Assembly (NCBI RefSeq): GCF_026341515.1
Contig: NZ_JAPEOK010000002.1
Coordinates: forward strand, 1-64,000
Reading direction: 5' to 3'
From: Streptomyces sp. NBC_00878
Lineage (GTDB): Bacteria; Actinomycetota; Actinomycetes; Streptomycetales; Streptomycetaceae
DNA: 64,000 nucleotides
This document shows positions 58,072 through 64,000 of this stretch, piece after piece. The notes under the pieces were generated by a model, which saw only the letters and a list, made by a program, of their open reading frames with translations, was not told where the DNA came from and searched no databases. Both the position numbers and the translations under genes were made by a program. Every line of letters begins with the position of its first letter. Within the stretch, counting starts at the first letter, position 1.

Positions 58072-60251
58072 GGTCATCGGAGAATCGGACCGCCCGCCAC
58101 CTCCTTCAGCGGCTCCTCGGGGACCGGGCCGCGGAGTTCACCGCCGACGTCGTGGCCGACGTCATGCCAGGAGAAGGCATGTCCCGGGAGAGTGGACCCG
58201 ACTGGTTCGAGGTTGACGCCGGGCCGGGCGGTGTGGCGCTGCGCGGGTCCAGCGGAGTCGCGGTCGCCTCGGCGCTGCGCTGGTATCTGCGGACCGCCTG
58301 CCGAACGCAGATCACCTGGGACGCCCCCGTGCCCCGGCTGCCGGACCGCCTGCCCCGCACCGGCACGGCCGCCCGGACGACCTCCTCGTACCGCCACCGC
58401 TACCACTTCAACGTCTGCACCTTCGGCTACACCACGGCGTTCTGGGACTGGGCCCGCTGGGAGCGCCACATCGACTGGATGGCGCTGCACGGCGTGACCA
58501 CACCACTGGCGATGACCGGTGCCGAAGCCGTCTGGCAGCGAGCCCTGCTGCGCGCCGGCCTGGACGACGACACCGCCCGGCGGTTCCTCGGCGGCCCGGC
58601 CTACCTCCCGTGGAACTGGCTCGCCTCGCTCGACGGCTGGTGCGGACCACTGCCGCAGAACTGGATCGACGGCCACGCGGACCTGGGCCGCCGCATCCTG
58701 GACCGGGAGCGCGCGCTCGGCATGCGGCCGGTCCTCCAGGGCTTCTCCGGCCATGTGCCCCGCGAACTGATCGCGGCCCGGGGCGCCCGGTCGACGACCC
58801 TTCCCTGGTGGGACTTCGAGGTCGGGGTCCTGGATCCGCGCGACCCGCTGTTCGAGGAGTTCGGCACCGCGCTGCTGACCGAGCAGACCCGCCTCTTCGG
58901 CACCGACCACCACTACGCGGCCGACCCGTTCATCGAGACGACACCACCCGTGACCGACCCCGCGGACATCGCCCGGGTGGCCCGCGCCGTGCACGGTGTC
59001 ATGACCGCCGTGGACGACCGGGCCACCTGGGTGCTCCAGGCCTGGCCCTTCTCCTACCGCTCCGACTACTGGACCCCGGACCGGACGCGGGCCTTCCTCG
59101 ACGCCATCCCGGACGACCGCATGCTGATCCTGGACCTGTGGGCCGAGCACAGCCCGGTCTGGCGGCACACCGACGGCTACCGCGGCAAGCCGTGGGTGTG
59201 GTGCATGCTGCACAGCCTGGGCGGACGCCCTGGCCTCTACGGAAGGCTCGACGAGATCGCCACCGGCGCCGCCCGGGCGGGCGCCGACGCACGCGGCGGT
59301 TCGCTCGTAGGCGTCGGCGCGAGCATGGAGGCCTTCGGCGGCGACCCGGTCCTGTACGAACTACTCGCCGACGTCGCCTGGAACGGCGAGGTCAAGGGCG
59401 TACGGGCCTGGCTGGAGAACTGGGCGGAGGCCCGGTACGGACGCCGAAGCCCCGGACTGCTGCGCGCCTGGGAGCTGCTGCACGAAACCGTGTACGCCGA
59501 GGACGGACCCGGACCACCGGGCTCGGTCGTCATCTGCCGGCCCACCCTGGAGGGTGACCTGCGCCCGGAACTCCCGGTGCACCTCGCGGCGCCGCCCTCA
59601 CCCACCGTGCCACCCGGCCTGGCGGTGGCGTGGACGCTCCTGGCCGACGAGACGACGGAGGCGGACAGCGCGGGTCCACTCGGCCGGGACCTGTGCGATG
59701 TCACCGCGCAGGTGCTCACCCATGTCGCGTGCGCTCAGCAGCGGCGGGCGGCGGACGCGGCCCTGGCCCGCGACACCGACCGCTTCCGAGCCGCCGCCAC
59801 CGAACTGCTCACCACCATCGAGGACTTGGACGCCCTGCTGGCCACCCGCCCCGAGTACTGGCTGGACACCTGGCTCGCCGAAGCGAGCAGTTGGGCTGCC
59901 AACCCCGCCGAGGCCGAGCTGTACGAGGCCAACGCGAGACGCGTCCTCACGCTCTGGGGCCGCTCCCGCAGCGAACTGCACGACTACTCGGGTCGGCACT
60001 GGGCCGGTCTGGTCCGTTCCTTCTACCTCCCGCGCTGGCGACGCTGGTACGAGCACATCGTCCGAGCCCTCGAAGCCGGATCCCCTTACCGGGCCGAGGA
60101 GTTCGAGGCGTCCCTGATCGACTGGGAGGAGCGCTGGACCGCCGCCCGGAGTGGAACGGCGACGCCCGACCCGGACACGGCGGGGACGACCCTGGACGTG
60201 GTGCGTACGCTGATGCCCCGTTACCGCGCCTCTCGGGGCGGGGCAGTCTGA
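58029..60251 (+). CDS. Alpha-N-acetylglucosaminidase (GH89, NAGLU family)
   Basis: 740 residues from ATG at 58029; ATG 58056 is possible and neither has a good ribosome site. The family hallmark RYHFNVCTFGYTTAFWDWARWERHIDWMALHGVTTPLAMTGAEAVWQRAL near residues 120-165 is clear, with a catalytic Glu in TGAEAVW. LPWWDFEVGVLDPRDPLFEEF and SLVGVGASMEAFGGDPVLYELLADVAWN (the second acid region) follow. No signal peptide is visible, so it acts inside the cell on imported glycans ending in alpha-GlcNAc. It matches the neighbouring importer and SIS protein. Confidence 0.93.
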   Translation: MRTSPTVTRMWYGPRSSENRTARHLLQRLLGDRAAEFTADVVADVMPGEGMSRESGPDWFEVDAGPGGVALRGSSGVAVASALRWYLRTACRTQITWDAPVPRLPDRLPRTGTAARTTSSYRHRYHFNVCTFGYTTAFWDWARWERHIDWMALHGVTTPLAMTGAEAVWQRALLRAGLDDDTARRFLGGPAYLPWNWLASLDGWCGPLPQNWIDGHADLGRRILDRERALGMRPVLQGFSGHVPRELIAARGARSTTLPWWDFEVGVLDPRDPLFEEFGTALLTEQTRLFGTDHHYAADPFIETTPPVTDPADIARVARAVHGVMTAVDDRATWVLQAWPFSYRSDYWTPDRTRAFLDAIPDDRMLILDLWAEHSPVWRHTDGYRGKPWVWCMLHSLGGRPGLYGRLDEIATGAARAGADARGGSLVGVGASMEAFGGDPVLYELLADVAWNGEVKGVRAWLENWAEARYGRRSPGLLRAWELLHETVYAEDGPGPPGSVVICRPTLEGDLRPELPVHLAAPPSPTVPPGLAVAWTLLADETTEADSAGPLGRDLCDVTAQVLTHVACAQQRRAADAALARDTDRFRAAATELLTTIEDLDALLATRPEYWLDTWLAEASSWAANPAEAELYEANARRVLTLWGRSRSELHDYSGRHWAGLVRSFYLPRWRRWYEHIVRALEAGSPYRAEEFEASLIDWEERWTAARSGTATPDPDTAGTTLDVVRTLMPRYRASRGGAV

Positions 60252-60303
60252 CAATTCCCGTCGTCGCCCGGAGGGCGTCGCGAGGCAGACGGGAATTGTC
60301 AGA
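60247..60303. terminator. Long hairpin with 16-bp perfect arms after the GH89 gene
   Basis: TCTGACAATTCCCGTC (60247-60262) and its complement (60288-60303) enclose an inner CGCCC-GGA-GGGCG stem. It begins on the last codon and covers the stop of the GH89 gene. It can act as a terminator; the dispersed look of the sequence (TGACAATTCCCGTC) suggests a repeat family of Streptomyces. It could also be a binding site upstream of the GntR gene. Confidence 0.65.
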
Positions 60304-60337
60304 CAGCCCCTGGCGGACACGTGCGAACGGTGGAGTG

Positions 60338-61123
60338 ATGGTGACGCTCAAGGACAGGCGCAGAGGCGACGGCCCCAAGACGGAGTCCGAGAAGCCGGAG
60401 CCGGACATGCCGGAGTCCGAGAAGCCGGAGTCCTACAAGCACGAGGCGCTGCGGCGGCTGCTCCAGGCCGACATCTCCCGCATGCGGCCCGACGAGGCGC
60501 TGCCCACCGAACGGCAGCTCGCCGAGCGGTACGACGTCAGCAGGGCGACCGCCCGGCGCGCGCTCCAGGCCCTGCGCGAGGACGGCCTCATCCGCAGTGT
60601 GCGCGGCGTGGGCACCTTCGTCTCGCACCCCCAGATCACCAAGACGTCGACGCTCACCTCGTTCTCCGAGGACCTGCGCTCGCGCGGCTACCACCCCAGC
60701 GCCGAGCTCCTCGCCGCGGAGGTGGTCGAGGCCGACCTGCACCATGCCACGGCCCTGGGCGTCGACCCCGGCACCGCCCTGCACCGCATCGAACGGCTGC
60801 GCCTCGGCGACGACTTCCCCATCTGCCTGGAGACCGTCTACCTCTCCGCCGAACGCTTCCCGAGCCTGGACGAGTCACTCCTCAGGGGCTCGCTCTCGGA
60901 AGCGCTCCAGAACACCCACGGGGTGCGGGTGGTCCGGGCGACCCAGCAGATCCGGGCGGTGAACGTGACCGGCCGCCAGGCCCGCCTGCTCGGGGTCAAG
61001 CAGGGCTCCGCCGCCCTGCTCGTACGACGCACGGCGTTCGACGACACGGGGCATGTCGTGGAGTACGGCGAGTCGCTGTGCCGGGGCGATCTGTACGAGT
61101 TCTCGCTGGTGGTGACCAAGTAG
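60338..61123 (+). CDS. GntR/HutC family transcriptional regulator (UTRA domain)
   Basis: 261 residues from ATG at 60338 (GGTGGAG upstream; GTG 60341 is an alternative). A charged leader with two copies of ESEKPE precedes the GntR winged helix (about 37-100, EALRRLLQADISRMRPDEALPTERQLAERYDVSRATARRALQALREDGLIRSVRGVGTFV). The UTRA effector domain follows with LTSFSEDLRSRGY and LETVYLSAERFPSLD. This group includes DasR/NagR, which sense GlcN-6-P or GlcNAc-6-P. It is the likely controller of the flanking GH89/SIS/importer genes. Confidence 0.94.
   Translation: MVTLKDRRRGDGPKTESEKPEPDMPESEKPESYKHEALRRLLQADISRMRPDEALPTERQLAERYDVSRATARRALQALREDGLIRSVRGVGTFVSHPQITKTSTLTSFSEDLRSRGYHPSAELLAAEVVEADLHHATALGVDPGTALHRIERLRLGDDFPICLETVYLSAERFPSLDESLLRGSLSEALQNTHGVRVVRATQQIRAVNVTGRQARLLGVKQGSAALLVRRTAFDDTGHVVEYGESLCRGDLYEFSLVVTK
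60381..60430 (+). repeat. 20-bp direct repeat in the 5' end of the GntR gene
   Basis: CGGAGTCCGAGAAGCCGGAG occurs at 60381-60400 and 60411-60430, 30 bases apart. It encodes ESEKPE twice in the charged leader before the DNA-binding domain. Confidence 0.95.
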
Positions 61124-61179
61124 CTCCTCCTGGCGGCTCCTCCTGGCGGCCCCTCCTCGCGGCGCGGGCTCCCGCGCTG

Positions 61180-61196
61180 CTCTGCCGTAGGCGAAT
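61180..61196 (+). promoter_or_regulatory. Possible PopR/ClgR-like site upstream of clpP3
   Basis: CTCTGCC-GTA-GGCGAAT resembles the PopR site described for S. lividans (TTCTGCC-3N-GGCAGAA): the left arm matches six of seven, the right arm only partly. It lies about 95 bases before the clpP3 start in the 167-base spacer. The rest of the spacer has a 14-bp duplication (CTCCTCCTGGCGGC) at 61130-61157. Confidence 0.4.
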
Positions 61197-61290
61197 CTGC
61201 TGCGGGCCAAGATTCCTTCCGCGCCGCCGTCGTCCGGCCGAGGGTGGAGGAACAGCGGCGATCGTGGCCGCGCCACCAGAAGGAGGAGCG

Positions 61291-61932
61291 ATGGCACCAT
61301 TCAGCAGCGCCCTGGCGCCCCGGGCCGAGGAGGGGGACACCCCGCCGTCCCGGTTCGACGACCACCTGGCCGCCCAACTCCTCAACCAGCGCATCGTGTT
61401 CCTCGGTACGCAGGTCGACGAGGTCTCCGCGAACCGGATCTGCGCCCAGTTGCTCCTGCTCTCCGCGGAGGACCCGCGCACGGACATCGGCCTCTACATC
61501 AACAGCCCGGGCGGCTCGGTGCACGCGGGCCTGGCGATCTACGACACGATGCGGCTCATCCCGAACGACGTGTCCACCCTCGCCATGGGCTTCGCCGCGA
61601 GCATGGGCCAGTTCCTGCTCACCGTCGGCACTCCGGGCAAGCGCTACTCGCTCCCGAACGCGCGCATCATGATGCACCAGCCCTCTGCCGGTATCGGCGG
61701 CACGACCGCGGACATCGCCATCCAGGCCGAGAACCTTCAGTTCACCAAGGACACCATCGAGCGGATCACCGCCGAACACACCGGCCAGCCCGAGGAGACG
61801 ATCTCCCGCGACGGCGACCGCGACCGCTGGTTCACGGCCGAACAGGCAAGGGAGTACGGCATGGTCGACCGGGTCGTCGAGTCCCTCGACGACGTCCGCC
61901 CGGCCTCCTCGAAGCGACGGATGGGGCTCTGA
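61291..61932 (+). CDS. clpP3: ATP-dependent Clp protease proteolytic subunit (ClpP3-like)
   Basis: 213 residues, ATG after AAGGAGGAG. The ClpP fold is complete, with catalytic Ser in [12 protein letters not shown] near residue 110, His in IMMHQPSAG near 135 and Asp in RDGDRDRWF near 184. [20 protein letters not shown] is the usual substrate strand. The gene is not next to tig or clpX, and PopR is encoded convergently, so it corresponds to the second clpP operon (clpP3 clpP4) of Streptomyces rather than clpP1 clpP2. It is co-transcribed with the next gene at a 1-base distance. Confidence 0.9.
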   Translation: MAPFSSALAPRAEEGDTPPSRFDDHLAAQLLNQRIVFLGTQVDEVSANRICAQLLLLSAEDPRTDIGLYINSPGGSVHAGLAIYDTMRLIPNDVSTLAMGFAASMGQFLLTVGTPGKRYSLPNARIMMHQPSAGIGGTTADIAIQAENLQFTKDTIERITAEHTGQPEETISRDGDRDRWFTAEQAREYGMVDRVVESLDDVRPASSKRRMGL

Positions 61933-61933
61933 C

Positions 61934-62584
61934 ATGGACCAGGACACGAGGGTCACGGACCCGTACGCGATCACCATGAGCCAGTACACGATCCCGAGCG
62001 TCGTCGAGCGCACGGCACAGGGCGAGCGCGCGTACGACATCTACAGCCGGCTGTTGTCCGAGCGGATCATCTTCCTCGGCACCGAGATCGATGACGGCGT
62101 CGCCAACGTCGTCATCGCGCAGCTGCTCCACCTGGAGGCGTCGGCTCCCGAGCGGGAGATCGCGATCTACCTCAACTCGCCCGGCGGATCGTTCACTTCA
62201 CTCATGGCGATCTACGACACGATGGGCTACGTCGGCGCGCCCATCTCGACGTTCTGCGTCGGCCAGGCGGCCTCGACCGCGGCGGTGCTCCTGGCCGGGG
62301 GAGACCCCGGGCGGCGTTTCATCCTGGAACACGCGCGGGTACTGCTCGGCCAGCCCGCGAGCGGCGGTGCGCGGGGCACGGTCTCCGACCTCAGCCTCCA
62401 GGCCAAGGAGATGATCCGCATCCGCTCCCAGGTCGAGGAGGTCCTGTCCCTGCACACCCACCACCCCGTCGAGACCCTGCGCGCCGACATGGACCGCGAC
62501 AAGGTCTTCACGGCACGGGAGGCCGTGGCGTACGGCCTGGCCGACGAGGTACTCAGCCGACGGCTGGTACCCGCGCCGGCCTGA
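61934..62584 (+). CDS. clpP4: ClpP4-like subunit lacking the catalytic histidine
   Basis: 216 residues. It has the ClpP fold ([20 protein letters not shown]; Ser in [13 protein letters not shown]; Asp in [20 protein letters not shown]). The His motif that normally reads xxHQP is [12 protein letters not shown]: Gly replaces the catalytic His (bases 62347-62349, GGC). The Ser-His-Asp triad is therefore incomplete and the subunit is probably inactive, serving as a structural or regulatory partner of ClpP3. It starts one base after the clpP3 stop. Confidence 0.88.
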   Translation: MDQDTRVTDPYAITMSQYTIPSVVERTAQGERAYDIYSRLLSERIIFLGTEIDDGVANVVIAQLLHLEASAPEREIAIYLNSPGGSFTSLMAIYDTMGYVGAPISTFCVGQAASTAAVLLAGGDPGRRFILEHARVLLGQPASGGARGTVSDLSLQAKEMIRIRSQVEEVLSLHTHHPVETLRADMDRDKVFTAREAVAYGLADEVLSRRLVPAPA

Positions 62585-62629
62585 GAACTCCCGGGTTTCG
62601 GGCTCCCGGGCTTCCGACGCCTCCGCGCC

Positions 62630-63067
62630 TCAGGCGGCGAGCCGGATGTCGCCCAGCCGGGACCGCGACTCGGTGCGCCGGGGCGTGGTGCGGGACCCGG
62701 ACCTGAGGGGCTGGGACGTCAGGGGCCGGGACCTGAGGGGCTGGACCGGCCGCGCGAGCCTGCCGTGCGCCAGGGCGAGCAGATCGGCGAGGCCGAGCCC
62801 GAGGGCGTGCGCGGCGGCCGCGAGGACCTCGGACGAGGCCTCCTTGCGGCCCCGCTCCAGCTCGGAGAGGTACGGCATCGAGATCCGGGCCGCGTCGGCG
62901 ACGTCCTTGAGCGTCCGCTCCTGAGCAAGCCGCTCACGCCGCAGGACGTCACCCACGACGTCCCGCCACAATGGCTCCTTGGGCGCCGGCTCTTCCGGCT
63001 TCGCCGGGGCGGCCGGTACGGGTCGCAGGGGAATGACACGGGCTTGGTCGGACGCGTGGCTGCTCAC
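62630..63067 (-). CDS. popR: XRE family regulator PopR-like
   Basis: 145 residues, GTG start with GGTGGAGAG upstream. The helix-turn-helix covers about residues 40-95 (LRRERLAQERTLKDVADAARISMPYLSELERGRKEAS). The basic tail has repeats (RPLTSQPLRSG) and ends DIRLAA. In S. lividans PopR activates clpP3 clpP4 and is itself degraded through its last two alanines by ClpP1P2; the Ala-Ala end and the position next to clpP3P4 fit. It is convergent with clpP4, 46 bases apart. Confidence 0.85.
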   Translation of the reverse strand: MSSHASDQARVIPLRPVPAAPAKPEEPAPKEPLWRDVVGDVLRRERLAQERTLKDVADAARISMPYLSELERGRKEASSEVLAAAAHALGLGLADLLALAHGRLARPVQPLRSRPLTSQPLRSGSRTTPRRTESRSRLGDIRLAA

Positions 63068-63107
63068 CTCTCCACCCTAGAAACCGCGGCCCGATTCGGC
63101 GAGGCCA

Positions 63108-63575
63108 TCACGTTCTGCCCTCGGCGAAGCCCGGGCCCTCACCGCTCCAGGAGCCGCTGCCACCACCAGGCCCCCCGGGCGGCTGCCACTGTGGGGTCTC
63201 GCGCACCCACGGTTCGGGAAGGGTCCGCCGCACCAACTCCTCGTCGGCGCGGGCGAGTCGGCGCCGAAGATCAGCTCGGGCGCCGGGTGGCAGCCGGTAC
63301 AGGGCGTCCTCCAACGTGTCCCTGGCTTCGAGCGGACAGCAGCAGGGGCAGTCCACGTCGATCAGCCACACGGACAGGTCCTGCCTGGGCCGGTGAAGGG
63401 CGGACTCGTACGTGGCGAGCGCGTTCGCGACGGCGTCGCGCCACAGATGTTCCGCCTCCACCCGGCGGACGGCCGCGCGGGTGCGCGCGGAGACACCGCC
63501 GATCCGGCGGACGGTCACATGTCTGGAGGGCTGCCACCGCTCGGCGCGGACGGCACCGGGCCGCCTACGCGGCAC
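63108..63575 (-). CDS. Hypothetical protein with a CPCCCP cysteine cluster
   Basis: 155 residues, GTG start. It has a basic N-terminus (VTVRRIGGVSARTRAAVRRVEAEHLWRDAV), a central LSVWLIDVDCPCCCPLEARDTLEDALYRLPPGARADLRRR and a Gly/Pro-rich tail. The CPCCCP cluster could bind a metal. I believe similar proteins occur in other Streptomyces, but I know no function. It lies upstream of popR on the same strand, 41 bases apart, so the two may be co-transcribed. Confidence 0.7.
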   Translation of the reverse strand: MPRRRPGAVRAERWQPSRHVTVRRIGGVSARTRAAVRRVEAEHLWRDAVANALATYESALHRPRQDLSVWLIDVDCPCCCPLEARDTLEDALYRLPPGARADLRRRLARADEELVRRTLPEPWVRETPQWQPPGGPGGGSGSWSGEGPGFAEGRT

Positions 63576-63692
63576 GGCCCTTTCGGGTCGACGTCATGCG
63601 GGCATCGTGCACGGTCAAGTCGACCGGGCGCGACCGGATTTCTCCGGCGCGCGGTCACGGTCCTCGTGAACTCCCGCCAGCGCCCTCGGTGT

Positions 63693-64000
63693 TCAGTGGG
63701 CGTGGGGCTCGTCGCGGTGTATCGGGCCGTGTGGGGACTCGCAGTGTGAGCCGTCGTCGGGGGCGCCGGTGCGGACCTCCAGGACTTCGGCCGGGGCGTG
63801 GTCGACCTGGAGGGTGGTGTGGCTGATCTCGTAGTCGCTCTGCAGGACCTTCTCCAGGTCCCGGCGCACGGTGTGGCAGTCCGCGACGGGCTCGACCAGG
63901 ACGTGCGCGGACAGCGCGGGCTGCCCCGACGTGATGGCCCACACGTGCAGGTCGTGCACCTCGGAGACCGAAGGGTGCGCGACCAACTGGTCGCCGATGC
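63693..64000 (-). CDS. Cation diffusion facilitator transporter, C-terminal part
   Basis: The 3' end of a gene that continues beyond the window. VSEVHDLHVWAITSGQPALSAHVLV is the cytoplasmic domain of CDF zinc/cadmium/cobalt exporters (ZitB/CzcD type), followed by LEKVLQSDYEISHTTLQVDH. The last 20 residues are rich in His and Cys (GSHCESPHGPIHRDEPHAH) and probably bind metal. The membrane part is not in view. Confidence 0.92.
   Translation of the reverse strand, partial: IGDQLVAHPSVSEVHDLHVWAITSGQPALSAHVLVEPVADCHTVRRDLEKVLQSDYEISHTTLQVDHAPAEVLEVRTGAPDDGSHCESPHGPIHRDEPHAH

Overview
The window is chromosomal DNA of a high-GC filamentous actinomycete, almost certainly Streptomyces. Supporting signs are strong GC codon bias, a modular type I polyketide synthase (PKS), a streptophobe/DUF6777 gene pair, a ClpP3/ClpP4/PopR-type locus, many ATGA/GTGA gene overlaps, rare TTA codons and Streptomyces-type dispersed intergenic repeats. 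No tRNA, rRNA, CRISPR array or intact mobile element was recognised.

Layout. (1) 1-3.3 kb: the right edge of a PKS cluster. It holds the end of a module (AT tail, KR, ACP, C-terminal docking domain), an ornithine-cyclodeaminase-like gene, and a scar where the first codons of a type II thioesterase run into the decayed C-terminus of a serine recombinase. (2) 3.4-9.7 kb: housekeeping and accessory genes (two methyltransferases, streptophobe, DUF6777 protein, epoxide hydrolase, VOC protein). (3) 10-18.2 kb: a dipeptide-type ABC importer with a fused ATPase, a repeat-rich spacer, a CocE/NonD hydrolase and a TetR regulator. (4) 18.2-23.3 kb: IclR and Lrp regulators, then an amidohydrolase with an AbgT-type permease, closed by a strong terminator.

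(5) 23.4-45.1 kb: a large aromatic-catabolism island. Three blocks of tightly overlapping genes encode a CarAa-like Rieske oxygenase, a 7Fe ferredoxin, a TrxR-like ferredoxin reductase, an MhpB-type class III extradiol dioxygenase, three alpha/beta hydrolases, and the hydratase/aldolase/acylating-aldehyde-dehydrogenase trio that makes pyruvate and acetyl-CoA. They also encode an LLM flavin oxidoreductase, HTD2/MaoC-like hydratases, a tandem-fused CoA transferase, an acyl-CoA ligase, a NitT/TauT importer and an IclR regulator. A shared sequence motif occurs in three intergenic regions of the island. An M20-like protein in it has lost the canonical metal ligands, and a 38-residue membrane peptide follows the Rieske gene. 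The substrate cannot be read from sequence; an imported, probably acid-bearing or N-heteroaromatic compound is an inference.

(6) 45.1-47.8 kb: an SGNH lipoprotein with a TTA codon, a small membrane protein and a secreted L,D-transpeptidase. (7) 47.8-53.6 kb: a carbohydrate ABC importer with a Gfo/Idh oxidoreductase, divergent from a ROK regulator. (8) 54-61.1 kb: a second sugar importer with a SIS protein, divergent from a GH89 alpha-N-acetylglucosaminidase and followed by a GntR/UTRA regulator. DasR-like palindromes lie in the divergent promoter. (9) 61.3-64 kb: clpP3-clpP4 with convergent popR, a CPCCCP-motif protein and the end of a cation-diffusion transporter. The ClpP4-like subunit lacks the catalytic histidine, and PopR ends in Ala-Ala.
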